From Stenotrophomonas maltophilia (lineage in GTDB: Bacteria > Pseudomonadota > Gammaproteobacteria > Xanthomonadales > Xanthomonadaceae), in assembly GCA_002363385.1 (NCBI GenBank), contig DEVL01000004.1:474134-538133 (forward strand): a stretch of DNA of 64,000 nt. The letters are read 5' to 3'. A program made the position numbers and the translations under genes. The notes below the pieces were generated by a model. The model searched no databases. It saw only the letters and a program-made list of their open reading frames with translations, and was not told the origin of the DNA. Shown here one piece after another: positions 15,814-24,074 of the stretch. The first letter of the stretch is position 1; every line of letters starts with the position of its first letter.

Positions 15814-17091
15814 TCAGCGGCCGCGCCGGCCCATCGCCAACAGGGCCACGATCGTAACCAGCGCGGTCACGCACAGGTAATAGCCTACCGCGACCAGGCC
15901 GTAACGTTCGGCCAGCCAGGTGGCCACGTAGGGCGCCGGGGCCGCACCGAGGATGCCGGCAAGATTGAACGACAGCGAGGCGCCCGTGTACCGCACCTGG
16001 ACCGGGTAGATCTCGGCCAGGAAGGTGCCGCACGGGCCGTAGGTCAGGCCCATCAGGAACAGACCCAGCGACAGGAAGCCGAGCACCAGCCACGGGCTGC
16101 CGGACTGGAACAGCGGCGCGAACACGACGCCGAAGGCGAGGATCAGCCCGCTGGCCACGATCATCGTGCGGCGCGTGCCCCAGCGGTCGCCGTACAGCGC
16201 GGAGATCGGGATGCCGGCGGCGAAGAACAGGATGCCGACCATCTGCAGCAGCAGGAACTGCTCACGCGAGTAGCCCAGCACGGTGGTGCCATGGCCCAGG
16301 GTGAACACCGTCATCAGGTAGAACAGCACGAAGGTAGCGAACGCCCCCAATGTGCCCAGCACCAAGGTCAGCGGATGCTCGCGCAGCACCGTCCACATCG
16401 GCAGTTTGACCCGCTCGTTGCGGTCCAGCGCAGCCTGGAACTGCGGGGTCTCGTGGATGTTCAAGCGCACCCACAGGCCGATACCGACCAGCAGCGAACT
16501 GGCCAGGAACGGGACGCGCCAGCCCCACTGCAGGAAATCGGCGTCGCTCATCGCGCGGCCCAGCAGCAGGAAGATACCGGCCGAAAGCAGGAAACCCAGC
16601 GGAGCGCCCAACTGCGGGAACATCCCGTACCAGGCGCGCTTGCCTGGCGGTGCGTTTTCAGTGGCCAGCAGCACGGCCCCGCCCCACTCCCCACCCAGCC
16701 CCAGGCCTTGGCCGAAGCGGCACAGCGCCAACAGCGCAGGCGCCACCAGCCCGATGCTGGCATGCGTGGGCAGCAGGCCGATCGCCACGGTGGAGATGCC
16801 CATCGTGAGCAGCGCAGCAACCAGCGTCGCCTTGCGCCCGATGCGGTCGCCATAGTGACCGAACACCGCCGAGCCGACCGGCCGCGCGATGAAGGCCACG
16901 GCGAAGGTCGCCAGTGACTGCAGCATCGCCGCACCATCGCTGCTCTCCGGGAAGAACAGGTGCGGGAACACCAGCACCGCCGCGGTGGCGTAGATGTAGA
17001 AATCGAAGAATTCGATGGTGGTGCCGATCAGGCTCGCCAGCAGGATGCGGCGGGGAGAGTTCACGACAGGGGCGACAGCAGGTGTGGACAT
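15814..17091 (-). CDS. MFS transporter, metabolite:H+ symporter (MHS) family
   Basis: A 425-residue protein with twelve predicted membrane helices. The N-terminal signature TIEFFDFYIYATAAVLVFP is diagnostic of the ShiA/ProP/KgtP-type MHS branch. The loop-2 motif GHYGDRIGRKATL is the standard MFS gate, and a large loop follows helix 6 (HETPQFQAAL). These carriers import organic acids or zwitterions such as shikimate, alpha-ketoglutarate or betaine with protons. The sequence does not tell which. It stands as a single gene between convergent hemerythrin and the possible small ORF upstream. Confidence 0.85.
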   Translation of the reverse strand: MSTPAVAPVVNSPRRILLASLIGTTIEFFDFYIYATAAVLVFPHLFFPESSDGAAMLQSLATFAVAFIARPVGSAVFGHYGDRIGRKATLVAALLTMGISTVAIGLLPTHASIGLVAPALLALCRFGQGLGLGGEWGGAVLLATENAPPGKRAWYGMFPQLGAPLGFLLSAGIFLLLGRAMSDADFLQWGWRVPFLASSLLVGIGLWVRLNIHETPQFQAALDRNERVKLPMWTVLREHPLTLVLGTLGAFATFVLFYLMTVFTLGHGTTVLGYSREQFLLLQMVGILFFAAGIPISALYGDRWGTRRTMIVASGLILAFGVVFAPLFQSGSPWLVLGFLSLGLFLMGLTYGPCGTFLAEIYPVQVRYTGASLSFNLAGILGAAPAPYVATWLAERYGLVAVGYYLCVTALVTIVALLAMGRRGR

Positions 17092-17176
17092 CGGGTACGA
17101 AGAAAAGGGCAGCTGCCGGATTCTGCCACGCCCACCCCATGCCTGCCGCGATGGTTGCAGACGAGACTGTCAGCCT

Positions 17177-17359
17177 GTGACACGGTCGGCGGCCTGCGCA
17201 TCTGGCATCTTCCAGCTGATCGGCGCCTGGCCACCGGGCTACACGGTGGACCAGTGCCGCCTGACCCGGCAGCAGATCGACTATCTGCGCGACGCCGTGG
17301 ATGAGATGGACCGCGACCTGCTGCGCGAGTCACTCATCCGTCAAGACCAGGACTGCTGA
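17177..17359 (+). CDS. Possible small hypothetical protein
   Basis: A 60-codon frame starting at GTG. Its C-terminal half reads like real protein (LTRQQIDYLRDAVDEMDRDL) and forms an amphipathic, acidic helix. There is no signal peptide, no known domain and no strong ribosome site, so the start is arbitrary. It fills the gap between the divergent MFS gene and the convergent puuC gene, ending six bases from puuC. It may be a short conserved orphan or chance coding. Confidence 0.3.
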   Translation: MTRSAACASGIFQLIGAWPPGYTVDQCRLTRQQIDYLRDAVDEMDRDLLRESLIRQDQDC

Positions 17360-17365
17360 CCGGCG

Positions 17366-18877
17366 TTACCCGCCCAGATGGATCCAAGTCGCCTTGAGTT
17401 CGGTGTACTTGTCGAAGGCGTGCAGGGATTTGTCGCGGCCGATACCGGACTGCTTGTAGCCCCCGAACGGCGCGGTCATGTCGCCGCCATCCCACTGGTT
17501 CACCCAGACACTGCCGGCCCGCAGCCCGCGTGCCACCCGATGTGCCCGGCCAAGGTCGCGTGTCCACACACCGGCGGCCAGCCCGTAGATCGAATCATTG
17601 GCCATGCGCAGTGCGTCGTCTTCGTGATCGAAGGTGAGCACCGACAGCACCGGCCCGAAGATCTCCTCGCGGGCGATGGTGTGCTGCGGATCGACCTCGT
17701 CGAATACCGTTGGCTCCACGTAGCTGCCACCGGGCACGACCTCCAGCCGCTTGCCGCCCAGCAGCAGGCGCGCGCCATCGGCCTCACCGCGTGCTACGTA
17801 ATCCAACACGCGGCCTGCATGCGCCTCGTCGACCAGTGCGCCCATCGCGGCGTCCGGCTCGAAGGGATGCTGCGGCTGCATATGCCGGCCATGCGCCAGC
17901 ACCCGTGCCACGAACGCGTCCTTGATCGAGCGCTGGACCAGTAAACGCGAGCCGGCCGTACACACCTCGCCCTGGTTGTAGAAGATCGCGGTGGCTGCCG
18001 CCTGCGCGGCCTTGTCCAGATCAGGCGCATCGGCGAAGACGAGGTTCGGGCTCTTGCCACCGCACTCCAGCCAGGTGCGCTTGAGGTTCGATCTGCCCGC
18101 ACACTGCAGCAGCCGGCGCCCCACGGCGGTGGAACCGGTGAACGCCAGCGCATCCACATCCATGTGCAGCGCCAACGGTTCGCCGGTGCGCTCGCCGTGG
18201 CCCGGCAGCACATTGAACACCCCCTCAGGCACGCCCGCCTCGGCCACCAGTGCAGCCAAGCGGATGGCGCTCAGTGGCGAGCGCTCGGAGGGTTTAAGCA
18301 CCACCGAATTGCCCGCCGCCAAGGCCGGCGCGATCTTCCACGAGGCCATCAGCAGCGGGAAGTTCCACGGCACGATCACCGCCACCACGCCCACCGGCTC
18401 GCGGGTGATCAGGCCCAGCGTGTCGAGCGCGGTCGGGGCGACTTCGCCATACACCTTGTCCACTGCTTCGGCGGTCCAGCGCAGGCAACGCAGCACGCCG
18501 GCCAGATCACCTTGGCGTGCGTCGCGCACCGGCTTGCCCATGTCCAGGGTTTCCAGCAACGCAAGCTCATCGGCATGCTGCTCGACCAGATCGGCCAGCC
18601 GCAGCAGCACCTGCTTGCGGTGCGAGGGTGCGGCCCGCGACCAGCCGCCGGCGTCGAAGCTGCGCCGCGCCGCCGCGACCGCACGGTCGACATCCACCGT
18701 ATCAGCATCGGCCACCTGCACCAGGACGCGCCCGTCGATCGGGCTGACGCAGTCGTAGCGCGCGCCGCTGGCGGTATCGACGTAACGCCCATCGATGAAG
18801 GCCTGACCCTGGAAGGTCAGTGCATCGGCCTGGCGCTGCCAGTCGTCGCGGGTGCGTGCGGTGGTCATCGGCGTCAT
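17366..18877 (-). CDS. puuC: Gamma-glutamyl-gamma-aminobutyraldehyde dehydrogenase PuuC
   Basis: NAD(P)-dependent aldehyde dehydrogenase of 503 residues, the length of E. coli PuuC. Motifs: VIVPWNFPLLMASWKIAPALAAGN, the cofactor loop FTGSTAVGR, general base in LECGGKSPN, and catalytic Cys in NQGEVCTAGSR. The N-terminus (FQGQAFIDGRYVDTASG) and the ending GIGRDKSLHAFDKYTELKATW match the PuuC/AldH group. It should oxidise the PuuB product to gamma-glutamyl-GABA, though the enzyme family is promiscuous. It lies 7 kb from puuB and is divergent from the aminotransferase gene (105 bp between starts). A second ATG at 18868 is equally plausible. Confidence 0.87.
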   Translation of the reverse strand: MTPMTTARTRDDWQRQADALTFQGQAFIDGRYVDTASGARYDCVSPIDGRVLVQVADADTVDVDRAVAAARRSFDAGGWSRAAPSHRKQVLLRLADLVEQHADELALLETLDMGKPVRDARQGDLAGVLRCLRWTAEAVDKVYGEVAPTALDTLGLITREPVGVVAVIVPWNFPLLMASWKIAPALAAGNSVVLKPSERSPLSAIRLAALVAEAGVPEGVFNVLPGHGERTGEPLALHMDVDALAFTGSTAVGRRLLQCAGRSNLKRTWLECGGKSPNLVFADAPDLDKAAQAAATAIFYNQGEVCTAGSRLLVQRSIKDAFVARVLAHGRHMQPQHPFEPDAAMGALVDEAHAGRVLDYVARGEADGARLLLGGKRLEVVPGGSYVEPTVFDEVDPQHTIAREEIFGPVLSVLTFDHEDDALRMANDSIYGLAAGVWTRDLGRAHRVARGLRAGSVWVNQWDGGDMTAPFGGYKQSGIGRDKSLHAFDKYTELKATWIHLGG

Positions 18878-18982
18878 CCTCGCTCACTCATCCGGGTACG
18901 GCGGTTATACCCGCCACCGTCACGGGATGACGTGAGGCGAGTGCGATAAAGTCGTGACCATCGCGCCCCTGCGGAGTGCCTC

Positions 18983-20335
18983 ATGCCTCGTCCCGAATCG
19001 TCGTTGTCGACCCTGTCCAGCAGTGTGCCGGCGGACCTGGAGGCGTACTGGATGCCATTCACCGCCAATCGCCAGTTCAAGGCGGCCCCACGCCTGCTGG
19101 TGCGCGCCGAGGGCATGTATTACCACGATGTCGACGACCGTCCGATCCTGGACGGCGCCGCCGGCCTGTGGTGCTGCAACGCCGGCCATGCGCAGCCGCG
19201 GATCGTGCAGGCGATCCAGCAGCAGGCGGCCACGCTGGACTTCGCGCCACCCTTCCAGATGGGCTCGCCATTGCCGTTCGTGCTGGCCCAGCGCCTCGCC
19301 ACGCTGGCACCCGCCAGCTTGAACCACGTGTTCTTCACCAATTCCGGCTCTGAAGCGGTCGACACCGCGATGAAGATCGCCCTTGCGTACCACCGCCTGC
19401 GTGGCGAGGGCCAGCGCACCCGCTTCATCGGCCGCGAAAGGGCCTATCACGGCGTCGGCTTCGGCGGCCTGTCGATCGGCGGCCTGCCCAACAACCGCAA
19501 AACGTTCGGGCCGTTGTTGGCCGGCAGCGATTTCCTGCGCCACACGCTGGATCTGGAGCGCAATGCCTTCAGCCCCGGCCTGCCCCGCCACGGCGCCGAA
19601 CTGGCCGAGGATCTGGAACGCCTGATCGCGCTGCACGATGCGTCCACCATCGCGGCGGTGTTCGTCGAACCGATTGCCGGCTCGGCCGGGGTGATCCTGC
19701 CCGCACCGGGCTACCTGCAGCGTCTGCGCGAGATCTGCGACCAGCACGGCATCCTGCTGGTGTTCGATGAAGTCATCACCGGTTTCGGCCGGGTCGGCAA
19801 CGCCTTCGCCGCACAGCGCTTCGGCGTCACCCCGGACCTGCTGACCCTGGCCAAGGGCCTGACCAACGGCGCGGTGCCGATGGGCGCGGTGCTGGCCAGC
19901 GATGCGATCCACGGCGCGTTCATGCAAGGGCCGCCCGCCGCGATCGAGTTCTTCCACGGCTACACCTATTCCGGCCACCCGCTGGCCTGTGCGGCAGCGC
20001 TGGCCGCCTTGGATACCTACGCCGAGGAGCATCTGTTCGAGCGCGCCCTCGAGCTGGGTGACTACTGGCAGGACCGCTTGCACACCCTGCGCGGGCTACC
20101 GCATGTGGTCGACATCCGCAATTTCGGGCTGATCGGCGCGGTCGAGCTGATGCCCCGCAAGGACGCTCCGGGTGCCCGCGGCTACGAGGTGTTCGAGCGC
20201 TGCTTCCGCGATGGCCAACTGCTGGTGCGCTGCACCGGTGATGTGATCGCGCTGTCGCCCCCGCTGATCCTGGAGCGCGGCCACATCGACCGCATCGTGG
20301 ACGTGCTGGGCGAGATGATCCGCGCCACCGGCTGA
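18983..20335 (+). CDS. bauA: Omega-amino acid:pyruvate aminotransferase (class III)
   Basis: PLP enzyme of 450 residues, closely matching beta-alanine/omega-amino acid:pyruvate transaminases. Landmarks are LEAYWMPFTANRQFKAAPRLL, the ring-stacking segment NSGSEAVDTAMKIA, the PLP-anchoring Asp in VFDEVITGFGR, and the Schiff-base Lys291 in LAKGLTNGA. Substrates of the family include beta-alanine, GABA and putrescine, with pyruvate as acceptor. Divergent to puuC and near the rest of the polyamine genes, it could transaminate GABA to succinate semialdehyde for the Sad-like enzyme, or putrescine directly (SpuC-like). Family secure; physiological substrate inferred. Confidence 0.82.
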   Translation: MPRPESSLSTLSSSVPADLEAYWMPFTANRQFKAAPRLLVRAEGMYYHDVDDRPILDGAAGLWCCNAGHAQPRIVQAIQQQAATLDFAPPFQMGSPLPFVLAQRLATLAPASLNHVFFTNSGSEAVDTAMKIALAYHRLRGEGQRTRFIGRERAYHGVGFGGLSIGGLPNNRKTFGPLLAGSDFLRHTLDLERNAFSPGLPRHGAELAEDLERLIALHDASTIAAVFVEPIAGSAGVILPAPGYLQRLREICDQHGILLVFDEVITGFGRVGNAFAAQRFGVTPDLLTLAKGLTNGAVPMGAVLASDAIHGAFMQGPPAAIEFFHGYTYSGHPLACAAALAALDTYAEEHLFERALELGDYWQDRLHTLRGLPHVVDIRNFGLIGAVELMPRKDAPGARGYEVFERCFRDGQLLVRCTGDVIALSPPLILERGHIDRIVDVLGEMIRATG

Positions 20336-20414
20336 GTCTGAATCCACCGGCGACGACGGCGACCGCCCCGTTCCTTACAATGGTCGGTCACGTTTCGCTC
20401 GCGTACCGGATTGC

Positions 20415-21305
20415 ATGGACATTGTCGTCAAAGAAGAACTCAAGGCCTACATCGACCCGCTGACGCAGGACGAGCACGACGCGCTGGAGCGCAGCATCCT
20501 CGCCGAGGGTTGCCGCGATGCGCTGGTGCTATGGGGCGAGGTGCTGGTGGACGGTCACAACCGCTACGGCATCTGCCAGAAGCACGGCCTGCCATTCCAG
20601 ACGATCCAGAACACCCGCTTCCAGTCGATGGACGACGTCCACCTGTGGATGATCGAACAGCACCTGGGCCGCCGCAGCGTGTCCGATTTCCAGCGCGGCG
20701 TGCTGGCGCTGCGCAAGCGCGACATCCTGGCCGAGCGCCACCGTGCCGACCAGGCCCAGTTGCAGAAGGAAAGCGACGGCGAGATCAGCGGCCCGGCCGA
20801 TGCCGGTGACGAGGACAGCCCGCCATGGGCCGCCGCGCCGAAGGTCAGCCGCGCCGACATGGCGCGCGAAGCGCGCCTGAGCAGCAGCCAGGTAACGATG
20901 ATCGAGCGCATCCACAAGCAGGCCGCGCCCGAACTGGTGGAAGCGGTCAAGACCGGGGTGATCTCGATCAGCGCCGCAGCCGCCGTGGCCGACCTGCCGG
21001 AAGACGAACAGCGCGCCGCGGCCGCCGCCGGCAAGGACGAGCTCAAGCAGGCCGCCAAGCGCGTGCGCGAGTCCAAGCGCAAGTCGCGCAAGCCCGCCCA
21101 GGAGGTGCTGCACAGTGCCGATGGCGACGCCGAGGTCGACCCCAGCCGCGCCGCCGAGATTGCTGACGCGCTCAACGCGCTGGGCGAAGGCCCGGCCGAG
21201 CTGCGCCAGCGCATCATCGCGCTGACCCTGGAGAACGACACCCTGCGTCAGCAACTGGCCGCGCTGCGCAAGCAGGTGCAGGACGGCGAGTTGGCCGACG
21301 CCTGA
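20415..21305 (+). CDS. Orphan ParB-like nuclease/partition-domain protein
   Basis: A 296-residue protein. The N-terminal 100 residues form a ParB/sulfiredoxin-like domain (ILAEGCRDALVLW, then VDGHNRYGICQKHG). A helix-turn-helix-like stretch follows (VSRADMAREARLSSSQVTMIERIHK). The central region is rich in Ala, Lys and Arg, and the C-terminus is a coiled coil (LRQRIIALTLENDTLRQQLAALRKQV). No ParA neighbour or parS site is seen, and the surroundings are chromosomal, so it is not a standard partition pair. It may be a transcription or nucleoid factor; annotators often call such genes plasmid-replication-related. It is followed by a SMAG repeat pair. Confidence 0.75.
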   Translation: MDIVVKEELKAYIDPLTQDEHDALERSILAEGCRDALVLWGEVLVDGHNRYGICQKHGLPFQTIQNTRFQSMDDVHLWMIEQHLGRRSVSDFQRGVLALRKRDILAERHRADQAQLQKESDGEISGPADAGDEDSPPWAAAPKVSRADMAREARLSSSQVTMIERIHKQAAPELVEAVKTGVISISAAAAVADLPEDEQRAAAAAGKDELKQAAKRVRESKRKSRKPAQEVLHSADGDAEVDPSRAAEIADALNALGEGPAELRQRIIALTLENDTLRQQLAALRKQVQDGELADA

Positions 21306-21311
21306 TCCGGT

Positions 21312-21389
21312 GTAGTGCCGGCCGCTGGCCGGCAAGGCGAACACCCGTCGGATGCGGACGCCTGGTTGCCGGCCAGCGGCCGGCACTAC
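21312..21389. repeat. SMAG-type REP dimer (inverted pair)
   Basis: Two 23-bp arms, 21312-21334 and 21367-21389, are exact inverted copies of each other. Each starts from a terminal GTAG and folds into its own hairpin (GCCGGCC gct GGCCGGC), with a 32-bp spacer between. This is the architecture of Stenotrophomonas GTAG-headed REP elements arranged as an inverted dimer. It sits right after the ParB-like gene and 35 bp before the DUF445 gene. Confidence 0.85.
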
Positions 21390-21423
21390 CTGTTGCTCAT
21401 GCCCGGGTCGTTAAACTGGCGGC

Positions 21424-22716
21424 ATGACGCCCATCTCCCCTCCCGACCCGCGCCGCGCCCAGCTGCGCCGGCTCAAACTGATCGCCCTGGCCATGTTGGT
21501 GGCGATGCTGGCCGGCTTCGCGGTCAGCCACTGGCACGGTGAACGCGGCATCTGGGCCTGGGTCTCGGCCTTCTGCGAGGCTGCGGCCGTCGGCGCGCTG
21601 GCCGACTGGTTCGCGGTGGTGGCCCTGTTCCGGCGCCCGCTCGGCCTGCCCATCCCGCATACCGCGATCATTCCCCGCAGCAAGGACCGCATCGCCGACA
21701 GCCTGGCGCTGTTCGTGCGCGACCAGTTCCTGGAACCGCAGGCCCTGCTGGCCCGGCTGCAGGTGTTCGATCCGGCCAGCCGTCTGGGCAGTTGGCTGGC
21801 CGAACCCGCGCGGGCCCGCATGCTGGCCGACATGGCGCGCGGCTGGGCGCTGCAGGCACTGGACTTCCTCGATGAGGCCGCGGTCCGGCGCAGCATCCAG
21901 GGCTTTGTGATCCAGCAGCTGCGGCAGTGGAATGCGGCGGCCACCGCGGGCGAACTGCTCGGCCTGCTCACGGCCGACAACCGCCACCAGCGCGTGCTGG
22001 ACGAAGGCCTGACCCGGATCAGCGAATGGCTGGGCAACGAGAAGGTCAAAGACCGCGCGTCCACGTTGATCGTGGGCTACATCCAGCGCGAGTGGCCCAA
22101 GCTGGCCAGCACGGTCAACTGGGTCAAACCGATCGATGAGATCGGCGACACGCTCGCTGAGCGCCTGGCGCATGCGGTGCTGGAAGAGCTGCAGCAGATT
22201 CTGGCCCAGCCCGAGCATCCGCTGCGGCGCGATTACGAAACCTGGTTGAGCGATTACATCCAGCGGCTGCGCGAAGATCCGGCCCTGGCCGACAAGGTGG
22301 AACAGCTCAAGCAGCAGGTGATCGACCATCCGGCCGTGCAGGAATACGTTCAGGGCCTGTGGGCGCGCATCCACGCCAGCCTGCGTGCCGACCTGGCCAG
22401 CGAGGACTCCGCACTGGCCGGTCACCTGCGCCGCAGCCTGGCCTCCGTGGGCGAGGCGCTGCAGGCCGACCCGTCACTGCGCGAAGCGCTCAACCAGCAC
22501 CTGATGGACGGCGCCGAGCGCCTGACCACGCGGCTGCGCAGCGGCGTGACCGAGCACATCGCACAGACCGTCAAAAGCTGGGACGAACGCCATCTGGTCG
22601 AGCAGCTGGAATTGAGTGTTGGCCGCGACCTGCAGTTCATCCGCTTCAACGGCACCCTGGTCGGTGGTCTGATCGGCGTGATCCTGCACGCGCTGACGGT
22701 CTGGTTCCACTGGTAA
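21424..22716 (+). CDS. DUF445 family membrane protein (YjiN-like)
   Basis: A 430-residue inner-membrane protein. A first membrane helix (LIALAMLVAMLAGFAVSHW) is followed by the family-defining segment AFCEAAAVGALADWFAVVALFRRPLG and the IPHTAIIPRSKDRIADSLALFV stretch. The middle is long, helical and soluble, probably cytoplasmic or periplasmic coiled structure. A C-terminal helix (GTLVGGLIGVILHALTVWF) closes it. This two-helix, long-middle layout is standard for DUF445. The molecular role of the family is unknown; E. coli YjiN is its best known member. It stands alone and converges with the PLP enzyme gene. Confidence 0.9.
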   Translation: MTPISPPDPRRAQLRRLKLIALAMLVAMLAGFAVSHWHGERGIWAWVSAFCEAAAVGALADWFAVVALFRRPLGLPIPHTAIIPRSKDRIADSLALFVRDQFLEPQALLARLQVFDPASRLGSWLAEPARARMLADMARGWALQALDFLDEAAVRRSIQGFVIQQLRQWNAAATAGELLGLLTADNRHQRVLDEGLTRISEWLGNEKVKDRASTLIVGYIQREWPKLASTVNWVKPIDEIGDTLAERLAHAVLEELQQILAQPEHPLRRDYETWLSDYIQRLREDPALADKVEQLKQQVIDHPAVQEYVQGLWARIHASLRADLASEDSALAGHLRRSLASVGEALQADPSLREALNQHLMDGAERLTTRLRSGVTEHIAQTVKSWDERHLVEQLELSVGRDLQFIRFNGTLVGGLIGVILHALTVWFHW

Positions 22717-22778
22717 TGCGATAACCGCGGCGACGGCCGACGACGCTGGCGGAAACACCGCCAGCGTCCTTGGGTGCG

Positions 22779-24074
22779 TCACCCCGCGACCGCGCGCACT
22801 GCCGCCACCAGTGCGTCCATCTGCGCCGGTGTGCTGAAGATGCCCGGCGTCACCCGCAGGCAGGCGCCCGAGGCCAGCCCTTCGCGTGGCACCACGAATA
22901 CGCCGGACTGCTTCACCATCCGCTGCGAGGTGGCCATGTTGTCGCGCATCGTGGTCTGCCCGCGCAGGCGGAAGGAGGCGATCGCACTGGACAGGCGGGG
23001 GTCATCCGAGCCGAGCAGCTGGAGGCGTTCGTCGCCGCGCAACGCGTCCATCCACTGATTGCGCAGGCGCAGCAGGCGCGCCCGCTTGTTGGCCACGCCG
23101 ATGCGCTCGTGCAGGTCCAGTGCCGCCGGCAACGCCATGTAGGCCGCGAAGTTGACCGTGCCGGTGTGTACACGGGTACGGATGTCGTCGTGGTCCTGCT
23201 CGCCCATGTACGGATCCAGATCGCGCACCCGCCCGCGGCGGACATACACCGCGCCGACCCCTACCGGCGCGCCGATCCACTTGTGCAGGTTGATCCCGAT
23301 GAAATCCACGCCCAGCGCGCGCAGTGGCGTATCCACCTGGCCGATACCATGCGCGGCATCGAGCACCACCTCCACGCCCGCCGCTCTGGCCAGCGCGGCG
23401 ATCTCGGCCACCGGCAGCAGCATGCCGTTGCGGTGGTTGACGTGGGTCAGCAGCAGCAGGCGTACGCGCGGGTTGGCGGCCAGCGCGCGGCGGTAGGTCT
23501 CCACGATGCTGTCGTGGTCGAACGGCTCGGGCAGCGTGATCGCCACCGGCTGCACACCGCGCCGGGCCTGCAGCCACTGCATCGCGCTGATCATGCTGTC
23601 GTAGTCGGTGTCGGCGTACATCACCGCATCGCCCGGCGACAGCCCGCGGTAGCTGCCGATCAGCACCTGCATCGCCTCGGTGGCACCGCGGGTGAGCACG
23701 ATCTCGTCGGTCTCCACACCCAGCACCTGCGCAAGACGCACGCGGGCCTGCTCAAACAGCGGCGGGAATCCGAGCCGCCCGAACCAGGCATTGCCGGCAT
23801 TCACCGTGGCGGTGGCCTGCTGGTAGGCCTGCAGCACCGGGCGCGCCATCGCGCCCCAGTAGCCGTTGTCCAGCATCACGACCTCGTCGGTGAGGTCGTA
23901 CAGCGCGCGGATCTGTGCCCACCAGCCTTCGTCGGCGACCAGCTCGGCCGGCGTGCGCGTGCCCACTGCCGGCAGGGCCATCGGCTCAGCGCCCATGGCG
24001 GTCGCACCGGACAGTGCTGCGGCGACTGGCAGGGCCAGTGCGCCACGCAGCAGGTGTCGTCGTTGCCGGTCCAT
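22779..24074 (-). CDS. Tat-exported class V PLP-dependent enzyme (isopenicillin N epimerase/PvdN-like)
   Basis: A 431-residue PLP fold-type I protein with a twin-arginine signal (RQRRHLLRGALALPVAAALSG), so it should work folded in the periplasm. PLP landmarks are TRGATEAMQVLIGSY, the Asp in VVLDAAHGIGQ, and the Schiff-base Lys in NLHKWIGAPVG. Export of a PLP enzyme is unusual; Pseudomonas PvdN, which modifies pyoverdine in the periplasm, is the known parallel. Its ATG overlaps the stop of the TonB receptor gene (TGATG), so the two are coupled. A role in altering an imported iron chelate or other receptor ligand is an inference. Class V aminotransferase, desulfurase or epimerase activities cannot be told apart here. 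Confidence 0.8.
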   Translation of the reverse strand: MDRQRRHLLRGALALPVAAALSGATAMGAEPMALPAVGTRTPAELVADEGWWAQIRALYDLTDEVVMLDNGYWGAMARPVLQAYQQATATVNAGNAWFGRLGFPPLFEQARVRLAQVLGVETDEIVLTRGATEAMQVLIGSYRGLSPGDAVMYADTDYDSMISAMQWLQARRGVQPVAITLPEPFDHDSIVETYRRALAANPRVRLLLLTHVNHRNGMLLPVAEIAALARAAGVEVVLDAAHGIGQVDTPLRALGVDFIGINLHKWIGAPVGVGAVYVRRGRVRDLDPYMGEQDHDDIRTRVHTGTVNFAAYMALPAALDLHERIGVANKRARLLRLRNQWMDALRGDERLQLLGSDDPRLSSAIASFRLRGQTTMRDNMATSQRMVKQSGVFVVPREGLASGACLRVTPGIFSTPAQMDALVAAVRAVAG

